Assembly: GCF_900156165.1 (NCBI RefSeq)
Contig: NZ_FTMY01000004.1
Coordinates: 124,001 to 188,000, forward strand
Length of the DNA: 64,000 nt
Source: Pseudacidovorax sp. RU35E
GTDB taxonomy: Bacteria; Pseudomonadota; Gammaproteobacteria; Burkholderiales; Burkholderiaceae_C
Direction: 5' to 3'
Position numbers and translations under genes: made by a program. Below, in pieces: positions 1 to 7,093 of the stretch. Below the pieces are notes generated by a model. That model saw only the letters and a list, made by a program, of their open reading frames with translations. It searched no databases and was not told where the DNA came from. The stretch's first letter is position 1. The number at the start of each line of letters is the position of its first letter.

Positions 1-374
1 GCGGCATGGATGGCGAAGGCGGCCTTGTTGAGCGGCCGGTCGCCGATCACCGTCTCGCCGCGGCTGTTGACCAGCAGCAGGTCCGACACGCGGATGCGCG
101 AGAAGTGCACGCCCAGCGGGTTGACCCAGAAGTGGTCCGGCAGCTCCGGGTCGCGCGCCGTGATGTGGCCCGCCAGGCCCAGGTCGAAGCCATGCCGCGC
201 GAAGAGGCGGAAGGCGCCGGCCAGCCGCTCCTGGCGGTGGCGGCGCTCGGCCTCGACGCTGGTGCGCGCCGGGGGCGGGTCGAACCAGTAGCGCGCCTGC
301 GGCTGGGCATGGAAGCGCGCGCGCAGCGCGCCGGCGGCGGGCTGGAGATGCTCGCGATGGACGGGGGCGTTCAT
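1..374 (-). CDS. Class II aldolase/adducin-family protein (3' end cut by window edge)
   Basis: The visible 124 residues are the N-terminal part of a class II aldolase/adducin fold protein; the gene runs off the left edge. The stretch GLAGHITARDPELPDHFWVN, then VHFSRIRVSDLLLVN and a G..VIGDRPLNKAAFAIHA segment, is the usual opening of this zinc-dependent family, which includes sugar-phosphate aldolases, epimerases and many uncharacterised catabolic members. The remaining metal-binding histidines lie outside the window. It starts four bases after the stop of the flavin monooxygenase upstream on the same strand, so it is probably the third gene of that operon. The substrate cannot be told; C-C cleavage of an oxidised product of the monooxygenase is possible but is inference. 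Confidence 0.8.
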   Translation of the reverse strand, partial: MNAPVHREHLQPAAGALRARFHAQPQARYWFDPPPARTSVEAERRHRQERLAGAFRLFARHGFDLGLAGHITARDPELPDHFWVNPLGVHFSRIRVSDLLLVNSRGETVIGDRPLNKAAFAIHA

Positions 375-378
375 GGCT

Positions 379-1515
379 TCAGGCCACCCGGCGTTGGCTT
401 TGCGCACGGCGGGCGGCGGCGCGCTCGGCCACCAGGGCGCGGGTGCGCGGGATCAGCTCGCGGCCGTAGTCCAGCGCGTCCTCCAGCGGATCGAAGCCGC
501 GGATGAGGAAGGTGGTGACGCCCAGCTCCCAGTAGTCGAGCAGCGCCTCGGCCACCTGTTCGGGCGTGCCGACCAGGCCGGTGCTGTTGGAGCGGCCACC
601 GGTCTCCTGCGCGATGGATGTCCAAAGGCGCTTGTCCACGCGTGGGCCCTGATCGGCGGCTGCGAGCAGGCGGCGCGCGCCTTCGCTCTGTTGCGGACCG
701 CCGCGCGAATAGCCGGCCACCACGCGCAGGCGGCGCGTCTCTTCGAGGATGCGGTCGGCGCGGGCCCAGGCCGCGGCTTCGGTCTCGGCCAGTACGGGCC
801 GGAAGGAGACCGAGAAGTTGACCTGCCGGCCATGGCGTGCGGCCTCGGCGCGCACGCGCGTGGTCAGCTCGCGGGCCTGGTCCAGCGACTCGCCCCACAG
901 GGCGTAGACGTCCGCATGCTTGCCGGCCACCTTCAGCGCCGCCTCGGAAGCGCCGCCGAAGTACACCGGCACATGGGGCAGGTCGTCCTGCGTCTGCACC
1001 GGCTTGACCTCGGAGAAGGCGTTCTCGGCCTGGTAGTGGTCGCCGTGGTGGTGGAAAGGCCGCTCGGCGGTCCACACTTTGCGCAGCACCTGCAGGTATT
1101 CGTCGGTGCGGGCATAGCGCTGGTCGTGGTTGAGCCAGTCACCGTCGCGGCGCTGCTCTTCGTCCGAGCCGCCGGAGATGTAGTGCACGGCCAGGCGACC
1201 GCCGGTGTACTGGTCCAGCGTGGCGAACTGCCGGGCCGCCAGCGTGGGCGCCACGAAGCCGGGCCGGTGCGCCAGCATGAAGTGGATGCGCTCGGTCACG
1301 CTGGCTGCGTAGGCCACGGTGAGCGTGGCGTCGGGGCTGGTGGAATGGTGAGGCACCAGGATGCGGTCGAAGCCGGCCTGCTCGTGCGCCTGCGCGAAGG
1401 CCCGCACGTAGTCGCGGTCGATGGCGGGGCCGCGCGGCGCATGCGTCTCCGAGACCTTCTGGGTCTGGATCATGCCGATGAACTGGACCTGGTCGTCGGT
1501 GGGGGTGTGGCTCAT
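379..1515 (-). CDS. LLM-class FMN-dependent monooxygenase (SsuD-like)
   Basis: A 378-residue luciferase-like monooxygenase of the two-component FMNH2-dependent alkanesulfonate monooxygenase type. Such enzymes use reduced flavin from a separate reductase and O2 to cleave C-S or oxidise related bonds in the cytoplasm. Visible family features are the N-terminal FIGMIQTQ strand, HSTSPDATLTVAYAAS, the GGRLAVHYISGG segment, the DEYLQVLRKVW helix, and PVYFGGASEAA near residue 200. The open frame continues upstream, but the Met at MSHTPTDDQ matches family N-termini. It lies between an SsuA-like receptor and an aldolase on the same strand. It is clearly diverged from the canonical ssuD at 22.8 kb, so a different organosulfur substrate is likely. 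Confidence 0.85.
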   Translation of the reverse strand: MSHTPTDDQVQFIGMIQTQKVSETHAPRGPAIDRDYVRAFAQAHEQAGFDRILVPHHSTSPDATLTVAYAASVTERIHFMLAHRPGFVAPTLAARQFATLDQYTGGRLAVHYISGGSDEEQRRDGDWLNHDQRYARTDEYLQVLRKVWTAERPFHHHGDHYQAENAFSEVKPVQTQDDLPHVPVYFGGASEAALKVAGKHADVYALWGESLDQARELTTRVRAEAARHGRQVNFSVSFRPVLAETEAAAWARADRILEETRRLRVVAGYSRGGPQQSEGARRLLAAADQGPRVDKRLWTSIAQETGGRSNSTGLVGTPEQVAEALLDYWELGVTTFLIRGFDPLEDALDYGRELIPRTRALVAERAAARRAQSQRRVA

Positions 1516-1552
1516 GGATGGCTTTCTGGACGGGTGAAGAGGGGATGCGGCC

Positions 1553-2557
1553 TCAGGCCGCGGAAGGCGCGCCGGCACGCAGCGCGGCGTCGAAGCGCCG
1601 GTCCCACAGCGGGCGCACGTCGGCGGGGCCGTCCAGCACGCCCAGGCGCAGGAAGGTGTCCGCCACGTCCTGGTGGCTGCGCACGGCGGCATCGCTCACG
1701 CCCACCAGGGCGTAGTCGTCGCTGCGGCGGTTGAAGAGCTCGACGATGTCGCCGACCGGGATCCGGGTCTCGGCCGACTGCGTGCGCGCATAGGCCAGGA
1801 AGTTGCCGTTGACCCAGGCATAGGCCCGCTGCAGCCGCTGCAGGAAGTCGGCGATGGCGGCGCGGCGGCGTGCGTCCTCCAGCGAGCGCGGATTGGCATA
1901 GACCGGGAAGTTGCCCGACAGGTAGCCGACGCCCGTCTTGAGCACCCGCGCGCCATGCTGCAGCCGCGCGATCTGGCCGTTGTAGCCATAGATGGCCCAG
2001 GCATCGAGATCGCCGCGGGCGAAGGCCGAGAGGCCATCGGCCGGGCTCAGGTTGACGGCCTGGATGTCGTTGAAGGACAGGCCGGCCTCGGCCAGCTGCT
2101 TGGCCAGGAAATAGTGCGCCGTGGTGGCGCGCACATAGCCCACGCGCTTGCCCTTGAGGTCGGCGATGGACTGGATGGGTGCGTCCTTGCGGGCGACGGT
2201 GACCTGGTTGTTCAGGTCTTCATGGATGGCGGCCACCAGCCTGAGGTTGGCCTTCTGCCGCGCCGCGAACACGGGCGGGATCTCGCTGCCCGAGCCCAGG
2301 TCCAGCGCATCGCCGTTGATGGCCTCGATGTGCAGCACGCCGTTGTTGAGCTCGCGCCAGTCGATGCGGTAGGGCGCCTGCTGCAGGCCCGCGGCGTCGA
2401 GCAGGGCGCGCCAGTTGCCCTTGTAGGTGCCCACGCGCAGCGTGATGCCGGCGAGGTCGTTGCGGGTGGCGGCAAAGGCCGCGGCGGGCGCCAGGGCGGC
2501 GGCCTGCAGCAGGCGGCGGCGCGTGGCGCGGAAGGTGGGGGTCGAAGATCGCAGCAT
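1553..2557 (-). CDS. ABC transporter substrate-binding protein, aliphatic sulfonate/NitT-TauT type (SsuA-like)
   Basis: A 334-residue periplasmic receptor. Export is indicated by a twin-arginine-like start (ATRRRLLQAAALAPAAAFA). The mature part has the NMT1/SsuA layout: LRVGTYKGNWRALLDAAGL, an ELNNGVLHIEAINGDALDLG segment that lines the ligand cleft in this family, the DLKGKRVGYVRATTAHYFLAK motif, and GDLDAWAIYGYNGQIA. I chose the Met before LRSSTPTF because it directly precedes the signal peptide. No permease or ATPase gene follows, so the receptor either uses another ABC system, such as the one at 24-26.7 kb, or its partners lie elsewhere. First gene of the leftward operon with the monooxygenase. 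Confidence 0.85.
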   Translation of the reverse strand: MLRSSTPTFRATRRRLLQAAALAPAAAFAATRNDLAGITLRVGTYKGNWRALLDAAGLQQAPYRIDWRELNNGVLHIEAINGDALDLGSGSEIPPVFAARQKANLRLVAAIHEDLNNQVTVARKDAPIQSIADLKGKRVGYVRATTAHYFLAKQLAEAGLSFNDIQAVNLSPADGLSAFARGDLDAWAIYGYNGQIARLQHGARVLKTGVGYLSGNFPVYANPRSLEDARRRAAIADFLQRLQRAYAWVNGNFLAYARTQSAETRIPVGDIVELFNRRSDDYALVGVSDAAVRSHQDVADTFLRLGVLDGPADVRPLWDRRFDAALRAGAPSAA

Positions 2558-2667
2558 GGGGCCGAACCGTATCGGCGCGCGGCCTTCGCGTGAACGTCGG
2601 ATTCCGAGTTTGGATATGCGCAAACGATGGTTCCTGCGCGCGCGGGGCGCCGCCACAGTGCGGTCCC

Positions 2668-3921
2668 ATGAGTGCATTGCCCCAGACCCTGTACGCGTCC
2701 GCCTTCGAGGCGGACGCGGATTCACCTGCGCTTGCCGAGGCCGCGGCGCATGTCGACGACGCCACGCTGGCCGCGCTGACGCGGCGCTTCGCGGCCACGG
2801 CGGCCGACCATGACCTGGCTGGCCGCTTTCCGCACGACAACTTCGAGGAACTGCAACGCCTGGGCCTCATCGGCCTGGTGGCGCCCCCGGCTTGGGGCGG
2901 TGGCGGCGCCACGTTGACCGAGGCGCGCCGCGTGGTCGCGGCCGTGGCGGCCGGCGAGCCCGCCACCGCGCTGGTGCTGACCATGACCTACCTGCAGCAC
3001 CAGGCCTTGCGTCATCCCGCCAGCCGCTGGCCGGCGCACCTGGGCGAGGCCGTGGCCCGCAGCGGCGCGCGTGAAGGCGCCCTGGTCAATGCGCTGCGCG
3101 TGGAGCCGCAGCTCGGCTCGCCCGCGCGCGGTGGCCTGCCGGGCACCGTGGCGCGGCGCGAGGGCGACGAATGGGTGATCGACGGCCACAAGCTCTACAC
3201 CACCGGCATCGAGCGGCTGTCCTGGCTGCTGGTGTGGGGCCGCACCGATGAGCCCGAGCCGCGCGTCGGGTTCTTCCTGGTGCCTGGCATGGCACCTGGC
3301 GTGCGCACCATCGCCAGCTGGGACCACCTGGGGCTGCGTGCCTCGGGCAGTCACGAGGCGGTGCTCGAAGGTGTGCGCATTCCGGTGGACCATGCGGTGG
3401 ACATCCGCACGGCCGCGCAGTGGGCGCCCCAAGCCGCGACCACCGCCGAGGCCGAGGCCTTCGCCCAGCAGCAGGCCTGGATGGCCACGCTGCTGGGCAG
3501 CCTGTATGACGCCGTGGCGCGCGCAGCGCGCGGCTGGCTGCTGGGCTTCCTGCGGTCGCGCGCCCCCGGCAGCCTCGGTGCGCCGCTGTCGTCGCTGCCG
3601 CGTGTGCAGGAGAAGGTGGGTGAGATCGAGGCCTTGCTGCACAGCAACCGCGTGCTGCTCGACGACCTGGCGGCGCGCACCGACGCTCGCGAGATCGCTG
3701 CGCCCGCACAAAGCGGGCTGGTCAAGCACACGGTGGTCACCAATGCCATCACCGCGGTTGAGCTGGCCCTGCAGCTCAGCGGCAACCACGGCCTCTCGCG
3801 CTTGAATCCGCTGGAGCGTCACCACCGGGACGTGTTGTGCGCACGCGTCCACACGCCGCAAAGCGATGCCGCACTCGTTGCCGCGGGTCGGCAGGTCCTT
3901 GCGGCGGCCCGAACCGGCTGA
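2668..3921 (+). CDS. Acyl-CoA dehydrogenase-fold flavoprotein (SfnB/DszC-like)
   Basis: A 417-residue protein with the acyl-CoA dehydrogenase fold: N-terminal helical domain, then the beta-domain with WVIDGHKLYTTGIERLSWLLVWG (residues about 170-190), then GLRASGSHEAVLEGVRIP and a C-terminal helical domain ending SGNHGLSRLNPLERHHRDVL. In this subfamily (DszC, SfnB and relatives) the fold serves flavin monooxygenases that oxidise organosulfur compounds rather than acyl-CoA oxidation. It is divergent from the SsuA-like/SsuD-like operon across about 110 bases, which supports a sulfur-compound role. I chose MSALPQTL as start; the frame is open further upstream but without family-like sequence. A plain acyl-CoA dehydrogenase is the alternative. 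Confidence 0.8.
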   Translation: MSALPQTLYASAFEADADSPALAEAAAHVDDATLAALTRRFAATAADHDLAGRFPHDNFEELQRLGLIGLVAPPAWGGGGATLTEARRVVAAVAAGEPATALVLTMTYLQHQALRHPASRWPAHLGEAVARSGAREGALVNALRVEPQLGSPARGGLPGTVARREGDEWVIDGHKLYTTGIERLSWLLVWGRTDEPEPRVGFFLVPGMAPGVRTIASWDHLGLRASGSHEAVLEGVRIPVDHAVDIRTAAQWAPQAATTAEAEAFAQQQAWMATLLGSLYDAVARAARGWLLGFLRSRAPGSLGAPLSSLPRVQEKVGEIEALLHSNRVLLDDLAARTDAREIAAPAQSGLVKHTVVTNAITAVELALQLSGNHGLSRLNPLERHHRDVLCARVHTPQSDAALVAAGRQVLAAARTG

Positions 3922-4229
3922 TTGCGCCCGTCCCCGCGACCGCATCCGGCCGGGCGTCATTCATGCGTCTTCGGCCTACACGATTCTGCCCTCGGCCCTC
4001 TGAGAACTTCGTTCACGTCCGCTTAACATAGGTATCGGGCGCGGCGTCGCAGGGAGGTGTGCGGCGGCCATCGACTGAAAGACCGGCATGCCCAGCCACG
4101 GACAAGAGGGAAGGGCGCCAGAACGATGCCAACAACGATGCCCCGGCGATACCTGCGCGGCCGCCAGGTAGGCGGTCGTCTGTCAGATCCACGCGGAGCC
4201 GATCCGGCACCGTGCTGCAGTCCGTCGTC
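3922..4229. other. Intergenic region upstream of the c-di-GMP protein
   Basis: About 300 bases without a convincing gene, if the next start is taken at the Met described there. It holds a GC-rich CCGGCCGG palindrome just after the preceding stop, and an AT-richer patch around GCTTAACATAGG near 4021-4032 that could be a promoter for the downstream gene. An AGGGAGG stretch at 4051-4057 sits too close to the GTG at 4059 to serve it as a ribosome binding site. Part of this stretch may be translated if the long open frame is used from 4059. Confidence 0.4.
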
Positions 4230-6314
4230 ATGATGGCGGCCATCTACGATCCCTGGATCGTCGTCGCCTCCGTCGGTCTGGCCATCTTCACCTCCTTCGT
4301 GGCGCTGGACCTGGTCCAGCGCGTCAACGTGCGCGACCGTCTGATCGCCCGCACCTGGTGCGCGGGCGGCTCGCTCGTCATGGGCACGGGCATCTGGGCC
4401 TCGCACTTCGTGGGCATGAAGGCCCATTCCCTGCCGGTGCCGATCGGCTACAGCTACGGGCTCACCGGCCTGTCCTGGGTGGCCGCTGTGTGTGCCTCGG
4501 GTTTCCTGCTCTGGATGGTGCGGCGCGAGAGCGTGAGCCGCCTGGGCCTGCTGCTGTCGGCCACCGTCTTTGCACTGGGCGTCGGGGCCACCCACCATGT
4601 CGGGATGATGGCGCTGCAGATGGAGCCCGGTGCCCTCTGGGATCTGCGCCTGGTCGCCGCCTCCGTCGTGCTGCTATGGCTGGGTGGCTGGCTGGCCCTC
4701 TGGCTGTTCTTTCGCCAGCGCGCCGCGCCCCGGCGACGGGTGGTCCAGCTGGCGAGTGCCATGGGCATCGGGCTCACCCTCATCAGCGCGCACTACGTCA
4801 ACATGCAGGGCGCGAGCTATCTGGACGGGAGCATCTGCCGCAGCGCCGACGAACTCGGGGGCGAAGGGCTGCTGATGATGATCATCGCCGCGACGGTGCT
4901 CATGCAGGTGCTCACCTTGACCACCTCGCTGCTCGACGCGCGGCTGCGTGGCCACGCGCAATCGCTGTCGCATTCGCTGCGCGAGGCCAACAGCCAATTG
5001 CAGGAGGCGACGGAGGAACTGCATCGGCGCGCGGTGCTGGATCCGCTCACCAACCTGCCCAACCGGGCCTTCTTCGACGAACGGCTGGAGGACGCCCGGG
5101 CCGGGGGCCTGCGCAAGCTGGCCGTCCTCTTCGTGGACCTGGACGGCTTCAAGCCGGTCAACGATTCCTTCGGCCATTCCCTGGGTGACAGCGTGCTGCG
5201 CGAGGTGGCCGACCGGGTGCGGCGCGTGCTGCGCACGGGCGACACCGTGGCACGGCTCGGCGGCGACGAGTTCGTCGTGTTGATGGAGCACGTGCTGCAC
5301 ACGGCGGACTGCAGCAACGTCGCCCGGCGCATCCTGGAGGCCATCGACCGGCCCTTCGGCCAGGTCGAGCCGGCGCTGCGCATCTCGGCCTCGGTCGGCA
5401 TCGCCATGCATCCGGACCAGGGCCCCAAGACCTCGCTGCTGGCCCATGCCAATGCGGCCATGTATGCGGCCAAGCGTGCGGGGGGCGGGCACTACGCCTT
5501 CTTCGAGCCGCACATGATCACCAACGCGCATGAACAGCTGAGCCTGCAGACCGAGCTGCGCGACGCGATCGAGCGGGGCGAGCTGGTGCTGCACTACCAG
5601 CCCAAGATCGACAGCCGGCGCCGTGAGGTCGCCGGCGTGGAGGCGCTGCTGCGCTGGAACCACCCGGTGCGAGGCATCATCAGCCCGGGCGTGTTCATCC
5701 CCGTGGCCGAACGTTTCGGCCTGATCTGCCAGCTCGGCCACTGGGTGATCGAGGAGGCCTGCCGGCAGATGAAGGACTGGGACGCCGCGGGCCTGCCCAT
5801 GCGCGTGGCCATCAACCTGTCGGCCCATCAGCTGCACGAGGCCGACCTGGTCGACCGCATCGGTGCCGCCCTGCAGCGCCACGGCGTCGCGCCCTCGCAG
5901 CTGCTGTGCGAGATCACCGAGACGGTGACCATGGAGGACGTGCGCGCCACGCAGGAGGTGTTCGGCCGGCTGGCCAGCATCGGCGTATTCATTGCGATCG
6001 ACGACTTCGGCACGGGCTACTCCAGCCTGAGCTACCTGCGGCAGCTGCGGGCGCGCCAGCTCAAGATCGACCGCAGCTTCATCGGCGACCTGGAGACCAG
6101 CGCCGACGCCCGGGCCGTGGTGGACGCCGTCGTGCGCCTGGCCCATGCGCTGGGCCTGCGCGTGGTCGCCGAGGGCGTCGAGACCGCCGGGCAGCGCGAC
6201 ATCCTCGTGGGCATGGGCTGCGACGAGCTGCAGGGCTTCTTCTTTGCACGTCCGATGCCGGCGGACCAGATGCTGGTGTGGAGCCGGCGCCGGCCCTTGA
6301 TGGCGCGGGGGTGA
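4230..6314 (+). CDS. MHYT-GGDEF-EAL cyclic-di-GMP signalling membrane protein
   Basis: Predicted inner-membrane sensor. Residues 1 to about 250 hold the MHYT domain, a seven-helix unit with three motif copies (SHFVGMKAH, THHVGMMAL, AHYVNMQGA) thought to bind copper and sense O2, CO or NO. Next is a diguanylate cyclase domain with an intact RLGGDEF active site and an RTGD inhibitory I-site five residues before it. The EAL phosphodiesterase domain has GVEALLRWNHP and DDFGTGYSSLSYLR, so both catalytic halves look intact and either activity is possible. The frame is open from a GTG at 4059. I chose the Met-Met before AAIYDPWIVV because family members start just before this first helix; the true start is uncertain. 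No operon partner. Confidence 0.9.
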   Translation: MMAAIYDPWIVVASVGLAIFTSFVALDLVQRVNVRDRLIARTWCAGGSLVMGTGIWASHFVGMKAHSLPVPIGYSYGLTGLSWVAAVCASGFLLWMVRRESVSRLGLLLSATVFALGVGATHHVGMMALQMEPGALWDLRLVAASVVLLWLGGWLALWLFFRQRAAPRRRVVQLASAMGIGLTLISAHYVNMQGASYLDGSICRSADELGGEGLLMMIIAATVLMQVLTLTTSLLDARLRGHAQSLSHSLREANSQLQEATEELHRRAVLDPLTNLPNRAFFDERLEDARAGGLRKLAVLFVDLDGFKPVNDSFGHSLGDSVLREVADRVRRVLRTGDTVARLGGDEFVVLMEHVLHTADCSNVARRILEAIDRPFGQVEPALRISASVGIAMHPDQGPKTSLLAHANAAMYAAKRAGGGHYAFFEPHMITNAHEQLSLQTELRDAIERGELVLHYQPKIDSRRREVAGVEALLRWNHPVRGIISPGVFIPVAERFGLICQLGHWVIEEACRQMKDWDAAGLPMRVAINLSAHQLHEADLVDRIGAALQRHGVAPSQLLCEITETVTMEDVRATQEVFGRLASIGVFIAIDDFGTGYSSLSYLRQLRARQLKIDRSFIGDLETSADARAVVDAVVRLAHALGLRVVAEGVETAGQRDILVGMGCDELQGFFFARPMPADQMLVWSRRRPLMARG

Positions 6315-6360
6315 GGGTCAGTGGGGCGGCCTGAGCACCTCCCATGCGGCTTCATGGACC

Positions 6361-6978
6361 ATGATCCGAATGCCTGAATGTGCTGTGCGATCTTCGCCGC
6401 GTCGATCCGCTTCGAGCTGGCTCGTCCCTGCGGCGCTCCTCGTCCTGATGCTGGCACTGCAGGCTGGCGGCGAGCCGATGTACGAAGCGCTGCGCTACGA
6501 CCGCGTGCGCGTGCTCGAGGGCCAGGCCTGGCGCCTGTTGTCGGCGCATGCGGTGCATCTTGGCTGGGCCCACTGTCTGATGAATGCAGGCGGGCTGGCG
6601 CTGTGTGCCGCATTGGGGGCCGGCCAGCGCAGCGCGCGTGCTTGGGCTGCCGCGATCACGGCGCTGGCCTTGGGCGTGGGAGCGTTGCTGATGGTCGCGT
6701 CGCCCGCAACCCGGGACTATGCCGGTCTTTCGGGCGTGCTCTATGGCTTGTTCATCTGGGTGCTGGCGCCGCGCGCCTGGCGCGGGGACCGCTGGGCCTG
6801 GATCGGCCTGCTCGCAGTCGTCGCCCGTCTCGGCTGGCAGCTGGTCCAGGGGCCCGCGGGCATGCACAGTGCATGGATGGGCGGCGAGGTGATGGTCGAG
6901 GCGCATCTGTACGGCGCGCTCTGTGCGGTGGCGCTGTGCCTGGGACAGGAGACATGGCCCCGTTGGCGGCAGGCTTGA
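6361..6978 (+). CDS. rrtA: Rhombosortase, rhomboid-family GlyGly-CTERM protease
   Basis: A 205-residue polytopic rhomboid-type intramembrane serine protease. The hallmark residues are present: the WAHCLMNAGG segment (Asn and His of the early helices), nucleophile Ser124 in GLSGVLYGLF, and His182 in EAHLYGALCAV. The short length, the opening WRLLSAHAVHLGWAH block and the AHLYG motif match rhombosortases (RrtA) rather than GlpG-type rhomboids. Rhombosortases cleave proteins carrying a C-terminal GlyGly-CTERM tag at the inner membrane so that the protein can be released or moved on by type II secretion. The convergent neighbour, a GH10 xylanase, carries exactly such a tag. A second Met three codons in could be the real start; neither has a strong ribosome site. 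Confidence 0.85.
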   Translation: MIRMPECAVRSSPRRSASSWLVPAALLVLMLALQAGGEPMYEALRYDRVRVLEGQAWRLLSAHAVHLGWAHCLMNAGGLALCAALGAGQRSARAWAAAITALALGVGALLMVASPATRDYAGLSGVLYGLFIWVLAPRAWRGDRWAWIGLLAVVARLGWQLVQGPAGMHSAWMGGEVMVEAHLYGALCAVALCLGQETWPRWRQA

Positions 6979-7002
6979 TCCGTCTCGTCTGGGGGCCAGG
7001 CA

Positions 7003-7077
7003 CATGCCCGGCCATGCGGGGGCATGGGTCGGGCATGGCGGGCGGCGCGGGCGTGTCCTGACCTTCTTCGCCAGGAC
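7003..7077. terminator. Stem-loops between convergent rhombosortase and xylanase genes
   Basis: CATGCCCG (7003-7010) pairs perfectly with CGGGCATG (7030-7037), and within it CATGC pairs with GCATG across a four-base loop. A second smaller hairpin, GTCCTG with CAGGAC, follows at 7055-7077. There is no clear U-tract on either strand, so these would be weak or factor-assisted, possibly bidirectional terminators between the two converging transcripts. Confidence 0.4.
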
Positions 7078-7093
7078 CCCCGCTGCCCTCGTT

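Noticed and set aside
4031-4046. A 16-base sequence (GGTATCGGGCGCGGCG) also present inverted at 47113-47128
   Set aside because: In 64 kb of GC-rich DNA a shared 16-mer is not surprising, and the two contexts have nothing else in common.
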